Positions 24,302-33,878 of a stretch of 64,000 nucleotides of DNA are shown in pieces (position 1 is the stretch's first letter; each line of letters begins with the position of its first letter). Below the pieces are notes generated by a model. That model was not told the origin of the DNA. It saw only the letters and a list, made by a program, of their open reading frames with translations, and ran no database searches. This stretch comes from Adiantum capillus-veneris (taxonomy: Eukaryota; Streptophyta; Polypodiopsida; Polypodiales; Pteridaceae), in NCBI GenBank assembly GCA_014529385.2, contig CM043970.1, forward strand, positions 49,779,898-49,843,897, read 5' to 3'. A program made the translations under genes and the position numbers.

Positions 24302-26119
24302 AGAACGAAACAAAAGAGTATCAAAGAAACAACGAGCTTAAGCTCAGGGGGATCAGTGCTAGTCGACAAAGTACACGAACCATTGGACGCACTGATGAAA
24401 GCTTACGAAGCTAGGTTAAAGAACAACCAAACACAAGAACAGAGGTGGATGACATACCCAAACGCGGAATTGGAAAAGCAGAGACTTGAAATGTGCCAGA
24501 GAATGATCGAGACCGCACAAACCTTATTAGAACCACCAAAAGAAACAATGAATTGTGGAATGGAAAACCCAATTCAGCAAGAGACTATCGTTTCACGGGT
24601 AGCTGAAAAGACTCCCAGTGCACAAAAGCCTGAAAATACACACAAGGATGACCGCATAGTATTGAACACAACCGATCACGAGATAGAGAGTTTTCATCCA
24701 GTCATACAGAGGTCTTACGGAAGAGATGAGGATTACAATGAATTTTGGAAACAAGTGAGAGAGGCAAACTTTGCAAACGAGCTAAGTTGCCAAGCTAATC
24801 AGACAAATTGGGAAAAGGACATCACGACCCCTCCCATAGTGGAATTTGAGGCAGGATCTCAAGTGGACTTGGATCTGCAATCTTACTGGGGAGATGGGGG
24901 CTCTGTTAGAACAATGGAGAGCAAACCTCATTCACTGAATACCTTACCTTCATACTTAGGAGAGTATGAAGCAAAATCTGAGATTAGAGCACTTCCCTCA
25001 CGAAGAATCTCATCAGAAAAAGTCATGGACTCGCAAGGATTGATAGAGATCTTGTCAACACCAGTAACATGCACTATCACTCTAGCTGAGCTTTTGAGGC
25101 TAAGACGACATATGTGGACCACTGTAGGAAAATGCTTGGAGAAATTTGGGATAAAAGACCCAACATCGAGACTGCAAGAGGGTATACAAGAGCTGAGTAA
25201 ACCACAAAAGAACGCTAAGCCTGTACCCTTAAACAAGGTCGGAGAGTATTGCGAAGGTGAAGAGGGGAATACAACCTTACCAGTTGAATTCCAAGGAGTA
25301 AACACGATGGCAATACTAGACAGCGGAGCTGGGGTAGCCATTGCTACAAAAGAAATCTGGAAAAAATGGGGGAAACCAGCAATAAGGAAGACTAGGTTGA
25401 AACTCCAATTAGTAGATGGACACATGGAGAAACCTATGGGGTTATTAGAGAAAGTTGTAGTGACTTCTTGCGGCATTGAATACGAACATACTTTTGCTAT
25501 TGTCGATTTTGGCAAGGAGAATAACTATGATATCATACTGGGAAGACCATTCATGAGACATTTGAAAATGGTCCAGGATTGGGGCTACGATCACATATAC
25601 CTGAGAAATATGGAAACCACTACACGTGTGAACCTGAAAGACCATAGCTACAAAGATGTGAGCCGAACACCGGTGGAGGAGTTTGATTCAGCTACTTTGG
25701 CGGGATCCGAATTTCCAGCTTGGTTAGGTAAACCCAAGGAGTTATGGACGTGTGGAGCTTCGAAATGTGGAAGTCTGAAACGAGAAGAATGTGTTTTAGA
25801 AAGGGCTATCGAAGACGAAACTTATATAGGAGAACCCTTTCCAGAGGACACGCTTGAACCATTAGAATGGACACACATTCTAGCAACCCTAGATGTTTGT
25901 GCAATTCCGGATGGTCCCACAACGAAATTTTGCGACAAGGACGGGTATGACGTGGTTCCGTACTTCATGTTGAGAACTGTACTCAAAAAAGAAACTGAAA
26001 AGAACGATACACTGGAAAAGGAAGATGAAGAAGAGGTGTTTCACGACATTCCCGATCATCCAGAGTGGGGACAGACAACGAGTCAATGGACAATTCAAGC
26101 GGAAACGAAGAAACTATAA
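24302..26119 (+). CDS. Element C protease 1 region
   Basis: Continues in the gag frame after the TAA at 24299, so gag and protease were probably one polyprotein. No ATG is needed: a GTG at 24356 is only the first alternative start. About 320 residues of unknown function (acidic, MQRMIETAQ-like helices) precede a retropepsin: AILDSGAGVAIATKEIW with catalytic Asp at 25319-25321, then DIILGRPFMRHL. A C-terminal 180-residue tail has several Cys and an acidic stretch (KEDEEEVFHDIPDHPEW). The frame is intact for 587 codons. Confidence 0.85.
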   Translation, partial: RTKQKSIKETTSLSSGGSVLVDKVHEPLDALMKAYEARLKNNQTQEQRWMTYPNAELEKQRLEMCQRMIETAQTLLEPPKETMNCGMENPIQQETIVSRVAEKTPSAQKPENTHKDDRIVLNTTDHEIESFHPVIQRSYGRDEDYNEFWKQVREANFANELSCQANQTNWEKDITTPPIVEFEAGSQVDLDLQSYWGDGGSVRTMESKPHSLNTLPSYLGEYEAKSEIRALPSRRISSEKVMDSQGLIEILSTPVTCTITLAELLRLRRHMWTTVGKCLEKFGIKDPTSRLQEGIQELSKPQKNAKPVPLNKVGEYCEGEEGNTTLPVEFQGVNTMAILDSGAGVAIATKEIWKKWGKPAIRKTRLKLQLVDGHMEKPMGLLEKVVVTSCGIEYEHTFAIVDFGKENNYDIILGRPFMRHLKMVQDWGYDHIYLRNMETTTRVNLKDHSYKDVSRTPVEEFDSATLAGSEFPAWLGKPKELWTCGASKCGSLKREECVLERAIEDETYIGEPFPEDTLEPLEWTHILATLDVCAIPDGPTTKFCDKDGYDVVPYFMLRTVLKKETEKNDTLEKEDEEEVFHDIPDHPEWGQTTSQWTIQAETKKL

Positions 26120-26213
26120 CGGATGTCCGATTTTATGATTTTCCGAACCGAACTAAACAACGTCAGAAACGCTATAGAGCAAAAAAAAAACAAAGGGGGT
26201 TAGAACCAATCCG

Positions 26214-28330
26214 ATGCCTAGAATAAGAGGAAAAAATCAATTCCTAATGCTAGTAAAGGTGGAAGATTGTGTTAAGGACAAGGTTTCTGGAAGAATGAGA
26301 GACAATGATCAAAAGAGCTTACGAAAAAATAAAAGAGGCTCAAGAAATCGAGTTCAAAGGAGTGGAAAGAAAACTGAAACTGAAAAATCAGAAAAGAACA
26401 AGCGCAACAGAGAACACACGGAGTCCAAGCTAGAACGTAGAAACAAGTACAGAGAGCTCAAGAAAACTCTGAAAGAAGTTTGGACAACAGAAATTGAGAG
26501 TGGAGAGGACGAAAACGCCAAAATCAAGGAAAACATGGATGTTCCCTCTCACTATAGGAAATTCACAATAGAGGATAGGAAGGTGGTATTAACCCAACCT
26601 ATTCGAGAGAGAAGGGAGAACGAATCTTATGACGGACCGGAGGATGCAAAAAAAGTTGATTTAGCAGCTCCAGGTGAGACACCTAGACCGGTGTACATAG
26701 CCACAGATTTGTCTCCAGGCGAGGAAGAGAGACTTTTGAGTCTTCTCAGAGAGTATAGGGATGTGTTTGCATGGTCTTATAAGGACTTAAAGGGAGTTGA
26801 CCCATCGATATGCCAACACACAATCCCATTGAAACAAGACGCAAAGCCTAGCAGACAGAGACCATAAACATATAATGATACATTTGCTAAGCGAATCAAA
26901 GAAGAGATAGATAAGCTAATGGAAGCTGAATTCATATACGAGATTGAACACACCGATTGGGTATCTCCGATTGTGGTAGTACCCAAGAAGAACGGAAAAC
27001 TCCGAGTGTGTGTCAACTTAAAGAAAGTGAATGCTGCAACAATCAGGGACAATTATCCCTTGCCGATAACTGATCATGTTCTAGAGCGTGTATCAGGGAA
27101 AACAGCATACTCCTTTCTTGATGGTTTTTCAAGATATAACCAGCTAGCCATAGCACTGGAAGATCAACATAAAACAGCTTTTGCAACGGAATGGGAAATT
27201 TATGCTTATCGAGTTATGCCTTTTGGTCTAACCAATGCTCCCGCAACCTTCCAAAGGCTGATGATGCATGCTTTCAAAGAATACTTAAGGTTGTTTCTAG
27301 AAATATACATGGATGACTTATGTGTACATTCTCTTCTGAGAGATGAGCATCTAGAACACCTAAGAAAAGTATTTGAGAAATGTAGGACATATCGCATTTG
27401 TCTCAATCTAGAGAAATGTGTGTTTATGGTCCGACAGGGCAGAATTCTGGGACATATTGTCTCACAAAACGGAATATCCACGGATTTAGAGAAGATAAAA
27501 GTTATAGTGGATATGCCTAGACCAACCAATGCGAAACAAGTACAGAGCTTTATGGGACATTGCGGATATTATAGACGATTCATTTACATGTACGCTATAA
27601 TAGGCCAACCACTTTACAGGCTAATAGTGAACTTTGAATGGACAGAGGAGTGTGAGGAATCGTTCAAGAAATTGAAAGAGGCACTCATTACTGCTCCAGT
27701 CTTGAAATCACCAGATTGGGAGAAGATATTCCATGTGCATATAGATGCTTCGGCATATGCAATAGGATGCATTCTGGCTCAGCCAGAAGAAGGAAACATG
27801 GATTTTCCTATCTGTTACGCCAGTCGACAGCTCAACAATGCAGAGAAGAATTATACCACAACAGAGCGAGAAGGATTAGGAATGATATATGCTGTGAAGA
27901 AATTTCGGCATTATCTTCTAGCCAACAAGTTTGTGTTTTTTACGGATCACCAAGCCTTGCTCTACCTAGTGAATAAACCATGCAATACCGGGAGAATAGT
28001 GAGATGGTTCATTATCTTACTGGAATTCGACTTCACGGTAGTAGTAAAGAAAGGAAAAACACATCTTAGAGCTGATCATCTTTCGCGATTGACGAATGGA
28101 GAAGACCCTATAGGAGTAGATGACGACATGCCAGACGCGTACTTGTTCAACATAGAAATGATACCGAAGTGGTCTCAAAATGTCGTTAACCTATTAACCT
28201 ATGGAGGAGAGTTCGATAGAAGAGAATACAACCAGAAACATATTGCTATTCAGCAATCCAAGAATCTTCAATTGGTTGCAGGAAGGTTGTATCAATTGGA
28301 AATGATCATGTTTTACGACTATGCATCAAT
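26214..28330 (+). pseudogene. Element C pol: RT and RNase H
   Basis: The frame changes between the protease (ends 26119) and this ORF (ATG 26214). The first 125 residues are a Lys/Arg/Glu-rich linker; then the pre-RT segment (SPGEEERLLSLLREY, VFAWSYKDLKGVDP). TAA at 26865 interrupts the RT N-terminus. RT follows: WVSPIVVVPKKNGKLRVCV, SFLDGFSRYNQ, MPFGLTNAPATFQR, active site YMDD at 27306-27317. RNase H: HIDASAYAIGCILAQ, TTEREGLGMIYAV, TDHQALLYLV and RADHLSRL. The frame shifts near 28310. It belongs to the Athila/Tat branch by motif. Confidence 0.9.
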
Positions 28331-28489
28331 CCTGAGGAATATAATATATATCTGCGCGAAGCACATGTTCAGGAATGTGCATTTCATTGTTCAAGAAGGA
28401 ACACATATAGGAATTTGTTACAATTGGGAGTCTATTGGCCAGGAATGAAAGAAAGCGTACATGAATATGTCACTGTATGTATTGTATGT
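28331..28489 (+). pseudogene. Element C first integrase zinc-binding domain
   Basis: In the frame two positions on from the RT frame. Reads NPEEYNIYLREAH, then HX6H (28364-28387), 30 residues, and CX2C (CIVC, 28478-28489), with GVYWPGMKESVHEY between. This is the HHCC fold that opens Ty3 integrases, but it is followed not by a catalytic core but by a second copy. It is preceded by the IPKWSQNVVNLL segment at about 28165-28200. Confidence 0.8.
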
Positions 28490-30492
28490 TCATCAAAACC
28501 GCCAGCAGAGTATTCGACATTATATCAGATAACATCGCTCCAGAATGGAGTCAGTATATTGTTGAATATCTCACAAATAGAACTTTCCCAGAAGGAACGT
28601 CAAAAGCTCGTCAGAAATCTGTAGAGACAGAAGCTAGAGATTACGCTTTAATAGGAGATCAACTCTATAAGAGAGGTAAAGACAACCAGCTTAGGATTTG
28701 CGCATCAGAGTCTGAGTATGTGATAATCCTGGAGCAAGCTCATGGAGGAGTAGGTGGAGGCCATTTCTTAGGTGATAAGACAGCAAAACTTGTCTTAGCC
28801 GCAGGAATATGGTGGCCAACATTACATATGGACGCTGAGGAATACGTTAAACGGTGTGATGACTGTCAGCGGACCAAAGTACCACTTAAAAGAGATGATA
28901 TGCCGCTTAGACCAATGATGGGGGCAAGAGCTTTTGCAAAATAGGGGATTGATTATGTCGGACCCATTTCACCTCCTGCATATAAGACTCATGCACAATA
29001 CATTGTTGTGGCTACAGACTATCTAACAAAGTGGGTCGAAGCAAAGGCAACTCAAAAAGCAGATGCCAGGACCACGGCACAATTTCTATATGAATACGTC
29101 TTTGTACGATATGGATTGCCAATAGAAATTGTGAGTGATCGAGGCACACATTTTATAAATGAAGTGATAAAGATCCTTCTAGATGAATTCATGGTAATCC
29201 ATAGGAAATCAGCCCCGTATCATCCACAAGCAAACGGACAAGCTGAAGCAACAAACAAAACCATATGTACGGTCCTCACGAAGATTGTATCTGAGTCGAG
29301 AACTGACTGGGACCAGAAGTTGCATTCAACATTATGGGCATATAGGGTAGCATATAAAACATCAATAGGAACGACCCCATATAACATGGTTTTTGGGCTA
29401 AATGCTATCTTACCAATAGAATTCTTGATTTCAACCTTAAGAGTGGCTAAGGATCTAGAGTGGACAGGGCACGAGCTTTCTGATAGAATAGATGACTTGG
29501 AAAAGCTAGATGAGCTTCGCCTAAAAGCAGTAGCTTCTATCTACGCTCAAAAAAGGCGACAAAAGGAATTTTTTGATAAGCATGTGCGGACTAAAGAGTT
29601 TAAGGTTGGGGACTATGTCCTAGTTTACACTCTGAAACAGCATGCTAAGAAGCTTAAAAAGCGAGGGATGGGACCTTTGGTGATTAAAGATCTATCACCA
29701 AGTGGAGCCGTCAAGCTTGCTACATTAGACGGAGAAGAAATGCCCAATTGGATTAGTGGATGCAGAGTGAAAAAGTATCTTTTGCCGCTAACCCAAGACA
29801 TGCTTCTCAAAATACATCAAGAAAAGCTGCGTGTCCAGAAAAAGAAAATGATTTTGGAGGAGACGCAAGCCGAGGCGAAAGAAAGAATGGAGAAAAGAAG
29901 ACTACTACGTCAGAAACAGCGCAGTGAAGGAGCAATACGAATAAACGCAGTCAGTATAACAGAAATGGATAATGACAAAGAAGAACCCATCATTGATTGC
30001 AAAGTAGGAACCAACCAAATCAAAGCCAGAGCACTATTGGATTCAGGAGCTCAAGCTAACCTACTTTCACTCAGTTTGTATAGACAATTGACAAATGACA
30101 CTAAACTACAAACTGCCAAGCAAGAGTTAAAGAGTTACTCTGAGAATTCAATCAAAACTGTCGGATGCACAGTTTTACATATACAGATTAACCAACATGT
30201 GTATCCTCATATGTTTTACGTGGTTAAAGACCAAGCTACACAACAACCATTATTGCTAGGACAACCATGGCAGAAGCAATACAATGCAATGATTGACTGG
30301 AGTTCTAAATCAGTGCTTATCAAATACGAAGGTGAAAGTCAATCAGTTAAGTTCACCAAAGGAGAAGAGCCAACTCCAAAGGACGAATACAAAGACAAAG
30401 GTAAACAACAACCAGAGAAAAAGAAGAAGCAATGGCAACCAAAAGTTTCTATACAACCGGATTGCTCTTCGACGAGGAATTCTCAACAGTGA
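28490..30492 (+). pseudogene. Element C integrase and protease 2
   Basis: A further frame change, then APEWSQYIVEYL, DQLYKRGKDNQLR and the second zinc domain (HX6H 28741-28764, CX2C 28855-28866). TAG at 28942 replaces the Trp that the relative at 41.6 kb still has (FAKWGLDF). Core: Asp 28951, Asp 29137, Glu 29245, i.e. DX61D and DX35E (GIDYVGP, IVSDRGTHF, PQANGQAEATN). C-terminal domain: KVGDYVLVY, KKRGMGPLVI. Then comes a second retropepsin-like domain: ALLDSGAQANLLSLSLY (Asp 30040-30042) and LLLGQPWQKQYNAMIDW. It ends at TGA 30490; the same frame continues in the tail. Confidence 0.85.
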
Positions 30493-31068
30493 ATAAGGAA
30501 GACAAGCAATAATATAACAGCTCAACCTTGGGAAAAAACGGAGTCAAAGTTGGTATGGAGACCAAAAAAGGTTGTGCCAGAGAACACAAAGGTGGAAAAC
30601 AAAGTCTTCAATACCAGACAACAGAGTGATTCCAGACAATCAAGGACAGTGAAACAGATCTGGATTCCAAAGAAGTTCATGACGGCACAAAGCTATAGCA
30701 AGCAAATTTGGATCCCAAAGATTTGTAAACAGGAACTCCCTTCAGTACAATCAACGGAAACTCCTAGGTATTTCAAGTCGAGGAAATCAACACAAAGAAC
30801 AAAGCAGGTTTGGGTCGCAAAGAGTTTGTGGCAAGCACAAGTGAAGCGGAAGCAGATTTGGATTGTAAAAAAGAACAACAAAGTGAAGAAGAATCCATCT
30901 ACTGATTCTACTACCGAAGTGCCAAAACCAATCCAAAACCCGACCACCAATCCTTCAATCAAACAAAGAGCAGCTTTATTGGAAAGGATGTTGTATCGTC
31001 GCTCTACAATTGCACTGGGAACTTATGACCAAAACAACTACATTGCTTCGCCCACAGACACTTCATAG
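30493..31068 (+). CDS. Element C tail with KQ(I/V)W(I/V) repeats
   Basis: Same frame as protease 2 after the TGA. Basic, low-complexity protein with the motif LVWRPKK, then KQIWIPKK, KQIWIPK, KQVWVAK and KQIWIVKK spaced 15-45 residues apart, ending in a Thr/Pro-rich segment and QRAALLERMLYRRS. The motif resembles the WVPK words near zinc knuckles of some plant gag proteins, but no function is assigned. The decayed relative at about 39.2 kb (minus) keeps VWRPKQPKK at the matching place, so the tail is inherited. Confidence 0.6.
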   Translation: MRKTSNNITAQPWEKTESKLVWRPKKVVPENTKVENKVFNTRQQSDSRQSRTVKQIWIPKKFMTAQSYSKQIWIPKICKQELPSVQSTETPRYFKSRKSTQRTKQVWVAKSLWQAQVKRKQIWIVKKNNKVKKNPSTDSTTEVPKPIQNPTTNPSIKQRAALLERMLYRRSTIALGTYDQNNYIASPTDTS

Positions 31069-31071
31069 TCG

Positions 31072-31103
31072 TCCGGGAGGACTCAGACTAGGAGGGGGGG
31101 AGG
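31072..31103 (+). promoter_or_regulatory. Internal polypurine-like tract
   Basis: GTCCGGGAGGACTCAGAC followed by a G-rich run (GGAGGGGGGGAGG, 31091-31103), closely like the 3' PPT (CGGAGGGGGGGAG). The relative at about 39.06-39.1 kb keeps GTCCAGGAGGACTCAGAC and a G-rich run at the same place. Confidence 0.5.
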
Positions 31104-33878
31104 TATACAGGTATACAGGAGTTACAAAGCAGCTACAAGCGCCAAAAACAAAGAAAAACAAAAATTATATTACAAGGGCAGTGTCTTACATGATTTTGCA
31201 ATTTTTATGTTTGATTGCGGATATTGATAATATTTATGCCCTTATATACCTTGTTTTGCAACAAGAAGAGATCAAATGATGAATTTGGGTCTTTAGACGT
31301 GTAAATATCACTAAATAAGAGTGTTTTTGGAGCTAAAAAGTGGTAATCCAAGTCCAGAAATCACAAATAAGTGTATATTCATATACACAGGGTTACCAGC
31401 TATTTATCGTGTATGTTTGGAATTTTTTGGCTTCAATTTGCTATTTTCCTTTATTTTTTATGATTTTCTTAATAAAAGTAAAAGAAAAATAAAAAAGCAG
31501 GTGAAATGAGATCGGAAAAAAGAAAAGAATAGACGGTGATGGTCCTAATGACAAGGGCAACCCATGGTAAAAATTGGGTACAATTCTGAAAAAGTTGCGG
31601 GAAGCCCGAAATGACAGAATTTTGGCAAAGTGGACAGATTTCTCAGAAACAGGTCAAACGGAGTCCAAATTGAGAAATTTCAAATCCTAAAGTGCATTTC
31701 ACGACGAGATAGGAGCACATGTCAAATTTGGTAACAAGTGATCCGGGAAGTCCGAAGTTAAGTATTTTTCACTTCACTTTCAAGCTCATTTCCACTATTA
31801 CCTTCTTGGAGAGAGCAAAGAGCACACAGGAGCATCCGACCTTCTACCGCCTTCTACGGCTGCTACGAGAGCTCAGAGGACACCAGACATGAGAGGTAGA
31901 CTCCTTGCCATAAGCTTTTAATGCTGATCATTAACTTTTGTCGCGAAAACTGACCAAAACCAAGAAACAAGAGCAGACGGGGAATGGGGAAGAACGCTAG
32001 GTAGGGGCACAACCGCCTAACCAAACCTTGCAAGAACTTAGAGGTGGGTTACCCTAGCATAGAAGATGGGTTTCTAACACTCAAAGCTCGAGAAAGAACG
32101 ACTTGAAAAACCCTAGGTCAACAGAGCCTGCAAGAGGCAAACAGGAAAAAGTTGTCGAAACGACACAAAACTTCTCAGGAAGCTTAACAACATCGAGGGC
32201 AATGCAACCATGGAGTATCTCCGGGTTTGGATCACCAAAAGTAGGTCGGAACAACCGATTCGGCTGCGGACACACAAAGCGTCATTTTGGCATAACGGCT
32301 AAAATTGACGACCAAATGACATGAAACTTCACAAGCAGCTTCAAATATACATGGATGACTTATGTTTGCAAGCAAAACCCAAAATAAAGCTGATTCACTT
32401 ACCGATGGTGAAAAAGACGCTTTCGGGCAACCAAAAGGAGAAAGATGGAGAACGGGAAGCCAAAGTCAAGTTCAACCAAATAGATGGCTTCACAACATAT
32501 CCAATGAGCTGGAAATGCAACTCTCGAGAAGAAAAGTTGAAGAAATTCAACTCCAAGGCAAAAAGACGACTTCGGAGACTGAAATGCCTATAAGGGGGCT
32601 TTTTAGCTAAATTGATGACTTTTTGAGTTGAAAACTAGTTAGCAGGGCTTAGGGTACTAGCACAAAGCATTCTTTGCACAAAAAGACCAACATTTCAAGA
32701 AAAGACATCATACGCGTATGATGTCTCACAGCATGATTTTCACATCCATTTCAACATTTGAGTGCATAGCCTCATTCCACATGTTAATCACATCCTATGA
32801 ACCAAGTATCATGAGAATTGGAGTTAGAAAACCCAAGGAAAACCAAAAAGACGCAAAGTAGGCCATAAAATTGATTTTTGGTCCTAATTTTGTCAAAATA
32901 ACTCCAAACTCATTGAAACTTTGTAGGATTGTTGATTAACACATTTACAAGCTATTTGGAACCAAAAAGCACCATTTTGACACAAAAGACATCATACGCG
33001 TATAATGTCTATTTGCACTTACAGAGCCAAAACTGCTCATTTGACATCATACATCCATTATATATATCTAATACATGCTACATATGAAGTTTGGAACCAT
33101 TTGGTCAAGTGGATCACCCCATTAGCCCAATTGAGAGAAAATCCTTCATCCAAAGCCTATTTTAGCCCAAATCCAACATACTCAAGTCCAAACCAAGATT
33201 TGAGTAGGGACAGTCCTTCACTAGTACATGGGGAGTCCACAGAACCAATCCCATGAAAAATTGATGAAAAAGACATCATACGCGTATGATGTCTCCAGAG
33301 CCATTTTTAGCCCAAAATCTATCCAAAATTCATAAATCCACTGAATAAGCCTATCTAAAGCCAAATCCAAGCTTATAGAGAAATTTGGTCCAAAAATACA
33401 CTAAAAGACATCATACGCGTATGATGTCTCACTATGTGATTTTGGCACCTCAGGGCTTCAACCACCAAACAGAAGTGATCTACATGCCATTTGAAAGTGA
33501 ACCACCAAGTTTTATCCAATTTTGATCATAAAATCCAAATCCCTTTCAAAATTTTGCCAAGAGCCGGAACTGGACTAAACTGGCCAAAACTTGACCAAAT
33601 GGTATCCAAACTCAAATCCAAGCATATGATACTCATGTATACACTATCAGCTACAAGCACAACCAATATGAAGTTATTTTGACACAAAAGACATCATACG
33701 CGTATGATGTCTCCAGCATGATTTTGAGCCCAGTTTGCATATTTTTTCACCTACCTTGCATCCTTAGGCCCTGAATAGCTCATGTTTCAATTTTCAAGTC
33801 ATTTGAATAGTTAAAAGCTTCATTTCGGCTTTCAGTACTAAAAAGACGCTAACTTCTGAAATTGGAGTTACAGGATCC
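31104..33878 (+). other. Non-coding stretch between pol and third ORF
   Basis: About 2.8 kb without a credible frame longer than 90 codons. The last kilobase carries palindrome array 2. It may serve as the leader of the third ORF. Confidence 0.6.
32704..33712. repeat. Palindrome array 2 (five copies)
   Basis: Copies at 32704-32727, 32987-33010 (one change), 33271-33294, 33406-33429 and 33689-33712, otherwise identical to array 1. Start-to-start distances are 283, 284, 135 and 283. A partial half-site (GACATCATAC) sits at 33043-33052. Confidence 0.95.

Noticed and set aside
24928-25515. 195-codon antisense frame opposite protease 1
   Set aside because: Shadow of the intact gag-protease frame; no independent motif.
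20613-33712. CRISPR-like array (short repeats with regular spacing)
   Set aside because: Spacers are hundreds of bp and related to each other, repeats are perfect palindromes, and the context is a plant retrotransposon; no cas genes.
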